Assembly: GCA_024692825.1 (NCBI GenBank)
Contig: JAILMB010000280.1
Coordinates: forward strand, 1-45,165
From: Lachnospiraceae bacterium
GTDB taxonomy: Bacteria > Bacillota > Clostridia > Lachnospirales > Lachnospiraceae
DNA length: 45,165 bases
Direction of reading: 5' to 3'
Shown one piece after another: positions 1 to 9,630 of this stretch (its first letter is position 1; each line of letters opens with the position of its first letter). The notes beneath the pieces were generated by a model, which had not been told where the DNA came from, did no database searches, and saw only the letters and a list, made by a program, of their open reading frames with translations. The position numbers and the translations under genes were made by a program.

Positions 1-150
1 GGAATTGGACCAGCAAGACGAAAAGCTCTGATGCGAAAATATGAAAGTGCAGAAGATATGAAAAATGCATCCATTGAAGAACTGGCAGACATACCGGAAA
101 TGAATCGTGAAGCAGCAGAAAATGTATACAATTATTTCAAGCGGGGATAG
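1..150 (+). CDS. uvrC: UvrABC system protein C (excinuclease subunit C), C-terminal fragment
   Basis: Frame 1 reads GIGPARRKALMRKYESAEDMKNASIEELADIPEMNREAAENVYNYFKRG*, a helix-hairpin-helix C-terminus typical of UvrC; truncated by the window start. uvrC next to hprK is common in clostridia. Confidence 0.85.
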   Translation, partial: GIGPARRKALMRKYESAEDMKNASIEELADIPEMNREAAENVYNYFKRG

Positions 151-209
151 ATTGACAAACCCCTAAAATACTATAAAATTTAAGGGTAATATACGAAGGA
201 GGTAGTATT

Positions 210-1145
210 ATGGGAGACGGAGCAAAGCTTTCCACATTAGTGGAGAAATTGGAATTAAAAAACTATACATCAAAAATTAATTTAGAAGACCATGAAGTAA
301 ACATGGCAGATGTGAATCGTCCAGCCTTACAGTTGAATGGATTCTTTGATCATTTTGAAGCTGGAAGAATTCAGTTGATTGGAATGGTAGAGTGGACCTA
401 CCTTCAAAGCGAACAGTCAAAAGAGGAACGATTAGAAAGTTTTGATAAACTTTTAAGCTATGATATACCTTGTATTATTTTCTGCCGTGGATTTGTACCT
501 GACAGAAGAATTTTAAAGATTGCCAATGAACGTAATATTCCTATTTTGGGAACGGAACGCGGCACTTCAGAATTCATGGCGGAACTAATTCATTTGTTGA
601 ATTACGAATTAGCACCTATGACATCTATTCACGGCGTGTTAGTAGATGTTTATGGTGAAGGTCTGTTAATTACAGGTGAAAGTGGAATCGGTAAATCTGA
701 GGCAGCGTTAGAGTTGATTCGAAGAGGCCATCGATTGGTAGCGGATGATGTTGTGGTAATTCGACGTACTTCAAACAATACGCTTATGGGCAGTGCACCT
801 GAGGTGACAAAACATTTAATCGAACTTCGAGGAATCGGAATCATCGATGTAAAGAGTTTGTTCGGTGTTGAATGTGTAAAAGAGAATCAAAAAATTGATT
901 TTGTTATAAAGCTAGAAGATTGGAAAAAAGAAGCAGAGTACGACCGTATTGGCCTTGAGGATGAGTATATGGAAATCCTTGGAAACAAGGTGACATGCCA
1001 TAGCTTACCAATTCGTCCGGGCCGTAACTTAGCTGTTATTTGTGAAACGGCAGCAGTAAACCATCGTCAGAAAAAGATGGGATACAATGCAGCTACAGAG
1101 TTGTATCGCCGTGTCCAGAACAATATTGCGAAAGCTGATCATTAA
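210..1145 (+). CDS. hprK: HPr kinase/phosphorylase
   Basis: 311 aa; P-loop GESGIGKSEAALELI, VADDVV, RGIGIIDV and IRPGRNLAVICETAA signatures; SD gaaggaggtag. Confidence 0.95.
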   Translation: MGDGAKLSTLVEKLELKNYTSKINLEDHEVNMADVNRPALQLNGFFDHFEAGRIQLIGMVEWTYLQSEQSKEERLESFDKLLSYDIPCIIFCRGFVPDRRILKIANERNIPILGTERGTSEFMAELIHLLNYELAPMTSIHGVLVDVYGEGLLITGESGIGKSEAALELIRRGHRLVADDVVVIRRTSNNTLMGSAPEVTKHLIELRGIGIIDVKSLFGVECVKENQKIDFVIKLEDWKKEAEYDRIGLEDEYMEILGNKVTCHSLPIRPGRNLAVICETAAVNHRQKKMGYNAATELYRRVQNNIAKADH

Positions 1146-1168
1146 TTATATAGAAAGAAGGAAGAAAA

Positions 1169-2584
1169 ATGGAAAGAGAAAATGCGTGGAAGAAATATCC
1201 AAAGGGAAAAAAGAGACAGACAGTGATGGACTTCGCAGAAGGATATCGTAAATTCTTATCGCAGTGCAAAACAGAAAGAGAATGTACCTCTTTTTTTATC
1301 AGTGAAGCTGAGAAAAAAGGATTTAAAAATTTAGCAGATATTATTGCTAAAAACGAGAAATTAAAAGCCGGAGATAAGGTATATTTATCAAACAGAGGAA
1401 AGGGACTTGCTGCATTTGTAATCGGTAAGGAACCATTAGAAAATGGTATGAATATTTTAGGTGCTCATATTGATTCCCCTCGAATGGATTTAAAACAGAA
1501 TCCTTTGTATGAGGATACGGAAATGGCACTTTTAGATACTCATTACTATGGTGGAATTAAGAAGTATCAGTGGGTAACACTTCCATTGGCATTACACGGA
1601 GTTGTTGTAAAAACAGATGGTAGTGTAGTGACAGTTAATATCGGAGAAGACCCTTTTGACCCAGTATTTGGTGTATCTGATTTGTTGATTCACTTAGCTG
1701 GTGAACAGATGGATAAGAAGGCATCTAAGGTAGTGGAAGGAGAAGCGCTGGATATTCTCGTTGGAAGTATGCCATTAGATGAAGCTGTTAAGGGAAAAGA
1801 CAAGGAAGAAACCGAAAACAAAAAGGATTTGGTAAAACAGAATATCTTACGTATCTTAAAAGAAAAATACGGTATGGAAGAAGAAGATTTCCTGTCTGCT
1901 GAAATCGAGGTAGTACCAGCTGGTGAAGCTAGAAACTATGGATTTGATGAAAGTATGATTATGGGATATGGACATGATGATCGAGTATGTGCATATCCAT
2001 CCTTTATGGCTATTGCAGAAGCAAAGGCTCCAAAGAGAACATTGGCTTGTCTTTTAGTAGATAAGGAAGAGATTGGCAGTGTTGGAGCAACCGGTATGGA
2101 AAGCCGTTTCTTCGAAAATACAGTAGCAGAATTGGCAAATCTTACAGGAGATTACTCTGAACTTGTAGTTCGTCGTTGCCTTACAAATTCAAAGGCACTT
2201 TCTTCTGATGTAAGTGCTGCATTCGATCCAAATTATCCTTCTGTAAGTGAGAAGAAAAATGCCTGCTATTTTGGCAAGGGTATTGTGTTTAATAAGTACA
2301 CTGGAAGCCGTGGAAAGTCCGGATCAAACGATGCTTCAGCTGAATTCATGGGTGAACTTCGTGGAATGTTTGATAAGGATGAGATCTCATATCAGACAGC
2401 AGAACTTGGAAAGGTTGATCAGGGTGGCGGTGGAACAATCGCCTATATTTTAGGAAATTATTCTATGCTTGTTATTGACTCGGGAGTAGGCGTATTAAAT
2501 ATGCATGCACCTTGGGAAATTATTAGTAAAGTAGATTTATATGAATCATTCAGAGGATATTGTTCTTTTTTAAAGAATGCATAA
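1169..2584 (+). CDS. M18 family aminopeptidase
   Basis: 471 aa; GAHIDSPRMDLKQNP, GHDDRVCAYPS, DKEEIGSVGATG and MHAPWEIISK metal/active-site motifs of M18 aspartyl aminopeptidases. Confidence 0.93.
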   Translation: MERENAWKKYPKGKKRQTVMDFAEGYRKFLSQCKTERECTSFFISEAEKKGFKNLADIIAKNEKLKAGDKVYLSNRGKGLAAFVIGKEPLENGMNILGAHIDSPRMDLKQNPLYEDTEMALLDTHYYGGIKKYQWVTLPLALHGVVVKTDGSVVTVNIGEDPFDPVFGVSDLLIHLAGEQMDKKASKVVEGEALDILVGSMPLDEAVKGKDKEETENKKDLVKQNILRILKEKYGMEEEDFLSAEIEVVPAGEARNYGFDESMIMGYGHDDRVCAYPSFMAIAEAKAPKRTLACLLVDKEEIGSVGATGMESRFFENTVAELANLTGDYSELVVRRCLTNSKALSSDVSAAFDPNYPSVSEKKNACYFGKGIVFNKYTGSRGKSGSNDASAEFMGELRGMFDKDEISYQTAELGKVDQGGGGTIAYILGNYSMLVIDSGVGVLNMHAPWEIISKVDLYESFRGYCSFLKNA

Positions 2585-2587
2585 TAT

Positions 2588-3493
2588 ATGAAGAAACAAA
2601 TTGAGAATCAATTAGAAAATATAATAACAGAAGGCGTAATCAAATATGATGAGCCAATGAGTGCTCATACTACATTTCGCATTGGAGGAAAGGCAGATTG
2701 TTATATCGAGCCTTCCTTCCAGGAAGTGGAGCCGTTATTTGCCTTTTTAAAACAGGAACAAATTCCATATACCCTGATTGGAAACGGTTCAAATTTATTG
2801 GTTTCTGACGAGGGAATAGAGGGTGTGACAGTTTCATTTGGAACTTCTATTGCTGAGGTTTCCTGTGAGGGAACAACTCTGAAGGCTCAGGCTGGAATTC
2901 TACTTTCCCGATTAGCCTCCTTTGCTGCCGAACACTCGCTAAAAGGATTGGAGTTTGCATCAGGAATTCCAGGAACTTTAGGCGGTGCAATTACAATGAA
3001 TGCGGGAGCTTATGGCGGTGAGATGAAAGATGTTGTGACCTATGTCACATTGTTAGAAGACGGAGAAATAAAAAGATGTCCTGCATCTGAGATGGATTTT
3101 TCTTATCGACATAGCAAGGTCTTAGAGTCAGATATCATTGTTTTGGCTGTTGAGATGGACCTTCAAGAGGGAAATCAAAAGGAAATTCTTGCGTTATCCA
3201 GGGAGTTAAATCAACGACGGGTAGATAAGCAACCTCTAAATTATCCTAGCGCAGGAAGTACTTTTAAAAGACCAGAAGGTCATTTCGCAGGTAAACTAAT
3301 TGAAGATGCGGGATTAAAAGGGTATACCGTTGGTGGAGCTCAGGTTTCTGAAAAACACAGTGGCTTTGTTATCAATATTGGCGGTGCTACTGCAAAGGAT
3401 GTCAGAGATTTAATCTCGGACGTAAAGCGAATTGTCAAAGAAAAATTTGACGTTACATTAGAACCAGAAGTTCGAATGATAGGAAGGTTTTAA
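2588..3493 (+). CDS. murB: UDP-N-acetylenolpyruvoylglucosamine reductase
   Basis: 301 aa; TTFRIGGKADCYIEP, LIGNGSNLLV, SGIPGTLGGAITMNAGAYGGEM, YPSAGSTFKRPEGHFAGKLIEDAGLKG. Confidence 0.96.
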   Translation: MKKQIENQLENIITEGVIKYDEPMSAHTTFRIGGKADCYIEPSFQEVEPLFAFLKQEQIPYTLIGNGSNLLVSDEGIEGVTVSFGTSIAEVSCEGTTLKAQAGILLSRLASFAAEHSLKGLEFASGIPGTLGGAITMNAGAYGGEMKDVVTYVTLLEDGEIKRCPASEMDFSYRHSKVLESDIIVLAVEMDLQEGNQKEILALSRELNQRRVDKQPLNYPSAGSTFKRPEGHFAGKLIEDAGLKGYTVGGAQVSEKHSGFVINIGGATAKDVRDLISDVKRIVKEKFDVTLEPEVRMIGRF

Positions 3494-3494
3494 A

Positions 3495-4373
3495 ATGAAA
3501 CTAATAATTTTAACCGGAATGTCTGGAGCCGGAAAACACACAGCCTTTAAGACCTTAGAAGATCTTGGATATAACTGTGTGGACAACTTACCTATTCCAC
3601 TGCTAAAAAGTTTTGTTGAACTGGCATGGAAAAATGAGGCAGAGACCAATAAGGTAGCAGTAGGAATTGATGTAAGAAGTGGTGAATCCATTGAAAATAT
3701 TGAGGCAACTTTAAATGAAATTGAAGCAGATGGAAAGGATGTAAGCATTATTTTTCTAGATGCAGAAGATGACGTTTTAATTGCCAGATATAAGGAAACA
3801 AGACGAAACCATCCCCTTGCTATTGGAGAAAGCCTGTATGACGGCATTATGCGAGAACGGGAACGGGTAGCCTTTTTAAAGGAACGGGCAGATTATGTCA
3901 TAGATACGACCCATCTTTTAACAAAGGATTTAAAAGCAGAACTTCGAAAAATATTCTTAGAGCATCAAAATTTCCAGAGCCTTTTTGTTACCGTTATGTC
4001 TTTTGGATATAAATATGGAATCCCACAGGATGCGGATCTGGTCTTTGATGTTCGATTTTTACCAAATCCATATTATGTTCAGGATCTACGTCCAATGACA
4101 GGAAACGATAAACCCATTCAAGACTATGTTATGAACAATGACATTGCAAAAGAGTTTAAGTTTAAGCTTATGGATATGATATCCTTTCTGATTCCCCGCT
4201 ACATTGAGGAAGGAAAAACCCAGCTGGTAATTGCTGTAGGATGTACAGGTGGAAAGCATCGTTCTGTTACAGTGGCAAATGAAATCTATCAGGAGCTACT
4301 TGGTAAGGACGGTGGATATGGACTTCGAGTGGAACACAGAGATATCGATAAAGACCGAAAGAGAGGAAAGTAA
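3495..4373 (+). CDS. rapZ: RapZ/YvcJ family nucleotide-binding protein (RNase adapter)
   Basis: 292 aa; GMSGAGKHTAFKTLEDLGYNCVDNLPIPLL, RRNHPL, FGYKYGIPQDADLVFDVRFLPNPYYV, IAVGCTGGKHRSVTVAN. Confidence 0.93.
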   Translation: MKLIILTGMSGAGKHTAFKTLEDLGYNCVDNLPIPLLKSFVELAWKNEAETNKVAVGIDVRSGESIENIEATLNEIEADGKDVSIIFLDAEDDVLIARYKETRRNHPLAIGESLYDGIMRERERVAFLKERADYVIDTTHLLTKDLKAELRKIFLEHQNFQSLFVTVMSFGYKYGIPQDADLVFDVRFLPNPYYVQDLRPMTGNDKPIQDYVMNNDIAKEFKFKLMDMISFLIPRYIEEGKTQLVIAVGCTGGKHRSVTVANEIYQELLGKDGGYGLRVEHRDIDKDRKRGK

Positions 4374-5233
4374 TGTCCTTTTCTCAGGATATAAAAAAGG
4401 AGTTATTTCCCATTATTCCAAAACCGAGGCATTGTCTGATTGCTGAACTATCGGCATTTGTTACAATTCTTGGCAGGATAGAGAATCACTGTCTTTGCAT
4501 AGAGACGGAAAATGGGGAATTGAAAAGAAAATACTTTACTTTGCTAAATAAAACGATTAGTATAAGTGAGTGTGACGATGTGCTTTCTGAAGGCATCACA
4601 AAAGAACTTTTTGAAACATTAAAAATCAAAGATTTTTGCTTGGATTTGGATGGATTATTAATTCAACAATCCTGTTGCAAAAAAGCATTTATCCGTGGCG
4701 CATTTTTATCTGCTGGATCAATCAGTGATCCAAAAAAAGGGTATCATTTTGAAATTGCGGTTTCTAATTTGAACCTGGCGAAGCAGATTCAAGGGGCCAT
4801 TGATTTTTTTGAAATTGATGCTAAAATCGTTGAACGTAAACAACAATATGTTGTATACGTGAAAGAAAGTAATCAAATTGAAGATTTACTTGCGTTGATG
4901 GGAGCGAACATTGCATATCTGAAATTTGAGAATGTTCGCATTGAAAAAGAAATGCGAAATTCAATTAATCGTCAGGTGAACTGCGAAACAGCAAATATTG
5001 GTAAAACAGTATCGGCTGCCTATCGACAATTAGAAGATATAAGGCTGATTGAGGAGAAGAGAGGCCTTTCATCGTTACCGAAGAACTTACAAGAAATAGC
5101 AATACTACGGAAAGAACATCCTGATATGGCGTTAAAAGATTTGGGGAATCTTTTAGATCCGCCTGTGGGTAAATCAGGAGTGAATCATCGGTTACGTCGT
5201 ATTGGGGAGATTGCCAAATCAATCCGCACGTAA
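4373..5233 (+). CDS. whiA: DNA-binding protein WhiA
   Basis: 286 aa; N-term SFSQDIKKEL, CCKKAFIRGAFLSAGSISDPKKGYHFE, C-terminal HTH ALKDLGNLLDPPVGKSGVNHRLRRIGEIA; its start overlaps the rapZ stop. Confidence 0.93.
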   Translation: MSFSQDIKKELFPIIPKPRHCLIAELSAFVTILGRIENHCLCIETENGELKRKYFTLLNKTISISECDDVLSEGITKELFETLKIKDFCLDLDGLLIQQSCCKKAFIRGAFLSAGSISDPKKGYHFEIAVSNLNLAKQIQGAIDFFEIDAKIVERKQQYVVYVKESNQIEDLLALMGANIAYLKFENVRIEKEMRNSINRQVNCETANIGKTVSAAYRQLEDIRLIEEKRGLSSLPKNLQEIAILRKEHPDMALKDLGNLLDPPVGKSGVNHRLRRIGEIAKSIRT

Positions 5234-5249
5234 ATTAGGAGGAACTGTT

Positions 5250-5498
5250 ATGAAGAGAGATGTTGTCATTCAGATGAACAATACTATGGAGGCAACACCA
5301 ATTGCACATTTGGTCCAACTGGCAAATCAGTTTGAAAGCCGTGTTTACTTTGAAATGGATACAAAGAGAGTAAATGCGAAGAGTATTATGGGGATGATGA
5401 GCCTGGTTTTATCTACCGGAACAACTGTTACTATTGATGCTGAGGGAAGTGATGAAGATAAGGCAATTAATGCCATGGAGAATTTTCTTACAACCTAA
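5250..5498 (+). CDS. HPr family phosphocarrier-like protein, Crh-like (catalytic His replaced by Glu)
   Basis: 82 aa from ATG 5250 with SD aggagg; MKRDVVIQMNNTMEATPIAHLVQLANQFESRVYFEMDTKRVNAKSIMGMMSLVLSTGTTVTI aligns with HPr/Crh; KSIMGMMSL Ser46 motif intact. The ORF track start at 5202 overlaps whiA and lacks a better SD. Confidence 0.9.
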   Translation: MKRDVVIQMNNTMEATPIAHLVQLANQFESRVYFEMDTKRVNAKSIMGMMSLVLSTGTTVTIDAEGSDEDKAINAMENFLTT

Positions 5499-5507
5499 GA
5501 CAATAGA

Positions 5508-6404
5508 GTGAAACGTATGGAGAAGAAATTACTATTTATTTATAATCCTCATTCAGGTAAAGGTACCATTAAACAAAACCTTTCCGATATTATGGATTGC
5601 TTAATTAAAGCAAATTTTGAAGTCACAATTTATGCGACACAGGCTCAGGGTGATGCTGTAGTGAAGTGTCGTGATGAAGCCCAACATTATGACCGAATCG
5701 TTTGTTCCGGCGGAGATGGAACTTTAGATGAAGTGGTGACAGGGGTAATGGAATCTGGTCATCATGTACCGATTGGCTATATTCCAGCTGGAAGCACCAA
5801 TGATTTTGGTAATTCTTTGGGCATTAACAAAGAAATGCTTTCTGCGGCGAAGATTGCAGCCGGGGAGCATTCTTTTTTGTGTGATGTAGGTCAGTTTGGG
5901 GACGACTATTTTGTATATGTGGCAGCCTTTGGAATTTTTACAGAAGTGTCCTACGCGACAGATCAGAATCTGAAAAATATGTTAGGTCACGCAGCCTATA
6001 TTCTTGAAGGAGTAAAACAGCTTTGGGATATTCCTTCCTTCCGAATGCTAGTAGAGCACGACGGGAATATATTCTACGATGAATTTATTTATGGAATGGT
6101 GACAAATACCATGTCTGTCGGTGGATTTAAAGGAATTATTCCGGGAAATATCGAATTAAATGATGGTCTGTTTGAGGTGACTTTAATTCGAACTCCTAAG
6201 AACCCAATCGAGTTAAATGAGATTCTCGCTTTCTTAACGGGAATAGCAAAGGAAACAGACTTAGTGTATTCCTTTAAAACAAACCAGCTGAAATTGACAA
6301 GTAATGAAAAAGTAGCCTGGACATTAGATGGTGAATATGGTGGGGAACAGGAATGCGTCCTAATCAAAAATATACATGAAGGCATGGAAATCATGGTTGA
6401 ATAG
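5508..6404 (+). CDS. Diacylglycerol/lipid kinase family protein (YegS/DagK-like)
   Basis: YNPHSGKG, GGDGTLDEVVTGVM, GYIPAGSTNDFGNSLGI motifs. Start may be GTG 5508 or ATG 5517. Confidence 0.9.
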   Translation: MKRMEKKLLFIYNPHSGKGTIKQNLSDIMDCLIKANFEVTIYATQAQGDAVVKCRDEAQHYDRIVCSGGDGTLDEVVTGVMESGHHVPIGYIPAGSTNDFGNSLGINKEMLSAAKIAAGEHSFLCDVGQFGDDYFVYVAAFGIFTEVSYATDQNLKNMLGHAAYILEGVKQLWDIPSFRMLVEHDGNIFYDEFIYGMVTNTMSVGGFKGIIPGNIELNDGLFEVTLIRTPKNPIELNEILAFLTGIAKETDLVYSFKTNQLKLTSNEKVAWTLDGEYGGEQECVLIKNIHEGMEIMVE

Positions 6405-6425
6405 GCCCTCATTTTAAGATATAAT
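6397..6425 (+). promoter_or_regulatory. Predicted sigmaA promoter for fba (TTGAAT-N17-TATAAT) overlapping the lipid kinase stop codon
   Basis: ttgaat at 6397-6402, 17-nt spacer, tataat at 6420-6425. Confidence 0.6.
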
Positions 6426-6507
6426 TGTAAGCGGAAATCTTACGGGCAAGGGCCCGTTTTGATATTATCCTTCTTTATAGAGGGGAAAAGAATGGAGGAA
6501 ACTTTAT

Positions 6508-7371
6508 ATGTTAGTATCTGCAAAAGAAATGTTAGACAAAGCAAAAGCAGGACATTATGCTGTTGGACAGTTCAACATCAACAACCTTGAGTGGACAAAA
6601 GCTGTTTTGCTTACTGCTGAAGAATGCAAGTCACCAGTTATCTTAGGTGTATCTGAAGGTGCTGGAAAGTACATGACAGGATTTAAGACTGTTGCAGCTA
6701 TGGTTAAGGCTATGGATGAGACTTTAGGAATTACTGTTCCTGTAGCTCTTCACTTAGATCATGGTACATACGAAGGAACAAAGGCTTGTATCGAAGCAGG
6801 CTTTACATCAGTTATGTTTGATGGTTCTTCTTATGATATCAACGAAAATGTTGAAAAGACAAAAGAGTTGGTTGAACTTTCTCATAAGAACGGAATCTCT
6901 ATCGAAGCTGAAGTTGGTTCAATCGGTGGAGAAGAAGATGGCGTAGTTGGAATGGGTGAATGTGCAGATCCAGATGAATGTAAGATGGTTGCTGATCTTG
7001 GCGTTGATATGCTTGCTGCTGGTATTGGTAACATTCATGGTGTATATCCTGAAAACTGGGCTGGTCTTTCATTTGAGACATTAGATGCTATTCAGCAGAA
7101 GACAGGAACAATGCCTTTAGTACTTCATGGTGGTACAGGTATTCCTGATGACATGATCGCTAAGGCTATTTCTCTTGGTGTATCAAAGATTAATGTTAAT
7201 ACTGAATGTCAGTTGGTATTTGCAGATGCTACAAGAAAATATATTGAAGCTGGTAAGGATCAGCAGGGTAAGGGATTTGATCCTAGAAAACTCCTTGCAC
7301 CTGGTACTGAAGCTATCAAAGAAAAAGTAAAAGAAAAGATGGAACTTTTCGGTTCTGTTGGAAAAGCTTAA
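6508..7371 (+). CDS. fba: Class II fructose-1,6-bisphosphate aldolase
   Basis: 287 aa; FNINNLEWTKAVL, HLDHGTYEGTKACIEAGFTSVMFDGS, EAEVGSIGGEEDGV, LHGGTGIPDDMIAKAISLGVSKINVNTE. Confidence 0.96.
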   Translation: MLVSAKEMLDKAKAGHYAVGQFNINNLEWTKAVLLTAEECKSPVILGVSEGAGKYMTGFKTVAAMVKAMDETLGITVPVALHLDHGTYEGTKACIEAGFTSVMFDGSSYDINENVEKTKELVELSHKNGISIEAEVGSIGGEEDGVVGMGECADPDECKMVADLGVDMLAAGIGNIHGVYPENWAGLSFETLDAIQQKTGTMPLVLHGGTGIPDDMIAKAISLGVSKINVNTECQLVFADATRKYIEAGKDQQGKGFDPRKLLAPGTEAIKEKVKEKMELFGSVGKA

Positions 7372-7391
7372 GTATTACTTTTGTAATTTAT

Positions 7392-7424
7392 GAAGGGGTG
7401 CCTGTTTTGGCATCCCTTTTTTAA
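7392..7424 (+). terminator. Rho-independent terminator after fba
   Basis: aggggtgcc-tgtttt-ggcatccct followed by a T run. Confidence 0.85.
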
Positions 7425-7452
7425 AAAATATTTATAGAAAAGGATAGTCATA

Positions 7453-9573
7453 ATGGACAAAGATTATTTTAATGTTGCGGATATTTTCGGGGAGAATGTA
7501 TTTAATGACGCTACAATGCAAGAGCGTCTTCCGAAGAAAACCTATCAGAAGTTGAAGGAAACCATTCGCCAAGGAAAAGAGTTGGATTTAGAAACCGCTG
7601 ATGTGGTAGCTCATGAGATGAAGGAATGGGCTATTGAAAAGGGCGCTACCCATTACACACATTGGTTCCAACCTCTTACCGGTGTTACTGCGGAGAAACA
7701 TGATTCATTTATTTCTGCACCAAAAGAAAATGGAAAGGTCTTAATGAGCTTTTCCGGTAAGGAACTGATTAAGGGTGAACCAGATGCTTCGTCATTCCCT
7801 TCTGGTGGACTCCGTGCTACCTTCGAAGCAAGAGGTTATACAGCCTGGGATCCTACTTCTCCGGCATTTGTTCGTCAGGATGCAGCAGGAGCAACTCTTT
7901 GTATTCCAACAGCATTTTGCTCTTATACAGGAGAGGCATTGGATCAAAAAACACCATTGCTTCGTTCTATGGAAGCAATTAATAAACAGTCCATTCGACT
8001 TTTAAGATTGTTTGGAAATACCACATCTTCACGTGTGACACCATCTGTTGGTGTAGAACAGGAATACTTCTTAATCGATCGTGAGAATTTCTTGGCTCGT
8101 AAGGATTTGGTATATACCGGCCGTACCTTAATTGGTGCGATGCCTCCAAAGGGTCAGGAAATGGATGATCATTATTTTGGAGCCATTCGTGAACGTATTG
8201 CAGCCTTTATGAAGGATGTAAATATAGAACTTTGGAAATTAGGTGTATCTTCTAAAACACAGCATAACGAGGTTGCCCCTGCACAGCATGAGCTTGCTCC
8301 GATTTATACAGAGGCTAATGTGGCTGTAGATCACAACCAGTTAATTATGGAAACCTTAAAGAAGGTTGCTTATCGTCATGGCCTACAGTGTCTGCTTCAT
8401 GAAAAGCCATTTGCAGGTGTAAATGGATCTGGTAAGCATGACAACTGGTCACTGGTAAGTGATGATGGAATCAACCTTTTAGAGCCCGGAAAAACACCAC
8501 ATGAGAACATTCAGTTCTTGCTGGTTCTTTGCTGTATTTTAAAGGCAGTAGATGAACATGCTGATCTTTTAAGAGAGTCAGCAGCAGATGTTGGTAATGA
8601 CAATCGATTGGGCGGAGATGAAGCACCTCCATGCATTATTTCTGTTTATCTTGGAGAGCAGTTACAGGATGTGTTGGATCAGTTGATTAACACCGGTGTG
8701 GCAGATCACAGTATCTCTGGAGAAAAGTTAGATACAGGTGTAACTACATTGCCTGATTTCTTAAAGGATGCAACAGATCGTAACCGTACTTCACCATTTG
8801 CCTTTACAGGAAACAAGTTTGAGTTCCGTATGGTTGGTTCAGAAGACTCTGTTGGAGAACCCAATATCGTATTAAATACAATTGTTGCTCAGGCCTTTTC
8901 AGAAGCTTGTGACGAGTTAGAAAAAGCAGATGACTTTAACATGGCTGTTCATGATATGATTAAGCGCCTTGCAAAAGAGCATCAGCGTATTGTCTTCAAT
9001 GGAAATGGATATTCTCCAGAATGGGCAAAGGAAGCTGAAAAACGTGGTCTTTCTATTATCAATAATATGTTAGATGCGATTCCTGCATTGGTTTCTGATA
9101 AGTCCGTAAAACTTTTTGAAGAGTTTAATGTATTTACAAAAGCAGAATTAGAATCTCGTGCAGAAATCGAATATGAGATTTATGCAAAGAAACGTAATAT
9201 TGAAGCAAAGGTTATGATTGATATTATTCGCAAGCAAATCATTCCAGCTACTATTCGTTATACCACTGTTTTAGCTGAGTCTGTAAACATGGTACGAAGT
9301 GCTACAGATGCAGCTGATGTAAGTACTCAGGTTGAAATGCTTACAGAAGTATCTGCCTGCTTAAAGGAGACAAAAGAAAAACTTGTTGAGCTTGAGAAGC
9401 ATGAAGCGAAAGGCGTTGATTTGGCTGATATTAAAGAAAGAGCCTTCTACTATAGAGATTACGTTCTTCCATCTATGGAAGCCTTACGTAAGCCGGTAGA
9501 CCGCTTAGAAATGTTAGTAGATAAATCAATGTGGCCAATGCCTTCTTATGGCGATATGATTTTTGAAGTTTAA
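7453..9573 (+). CDS. Glutamine synthetase type III (GSIII)
   Basis: 706 aa; [93 protein letters not shown]. Confidence 0.96.
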   Translation: MDKDYFNVADIFGENVFNDATMQERLPKKTYQKLKETIRQGKELDLETADVVAHEMKEWAIEKGATHYTHWFQPLTGVTAEKHDSFISAPKENGKVLMSFSGKELIKGEPDASSFPSGGLRATFEARGYTAWDPTSPAFVRQDAAGATLCIPTAFCSYTGEALDQKTPLLRSMEAINKQSIRLLRLFGNTTSSRVTPSVGVEQEYFLIDRENFLARKDLVYTGRTLIGAMPPKGQEMDDHYFGAIRERIAAFMKDVNIELWKLGVSSKTQHNEVAPAQHELAPIYTEANVAVDHNQLIMETLKKVAYRHGLQCLLHEKPFAGVNGSGKHDNWSLVSDDGINLLEPGKTPHENIQFLLVLCCILKAVDEHADLLRESAADVGNDNRLGGDEAPPCIISVYLGEQLQDVLDQLINTGVADHSISGEKLDTGVTTLPDFLKDATDRNRTSPFAFTGNKFEFRMVGSEDSVGEPNIVLNTIVAQAFSEACDELEKADDFNMAVHDMIKRLAKEHQRIVFNGNGYSPEWAKEAEKRGLSIINNMLDAIPALVSDKSVKLFEEFNVFTKAELESRAEIEYEIYAKKRNIEAKVMIDIIRKQIIPATIRYTTVLAESVNMVRSATDAADVSTQVEMLTEVSACLKETKEKLVELEKHEAKGVDLADIKERAFYYRDYVLPSMEALRKPVDRLEMLVDKSMWPMPSYGDMIFEV

Positions 9574-9576
9574 TAT

Positions 9577-9610
9577 AAAAAATCTCTGTCCTATGGACAG
9601 AGATTTTTTT
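9577..9610. terminator. Bidirectional terminator between GSIII and PBP genes
   Basis: aaaaaatctctgtcctatggacagagattttttt; perfect stem with A/T tracts on both sides. Confidence 0.88.
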
Positions 9611-9630
9611 GTTTGCAATAAATTAATATT

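Noticed and set aside
3458-3847. 129-aa minus-strand ORF opposite murB/rapZ
   Set aside because: Lies antisense to a clearly conserved CDS, no SD, low-complexity Ser/Phe-rich translation; spurious frame.
5202-5249. Extended N-terminus (MGRLPNQSARKLGGTV) of the HPr-like protein from the ORF track
   Set aside because: Overlaps whiA and encodes non-HPr residues; ATG 5250 has a proper SD and matches HPr N-termini.
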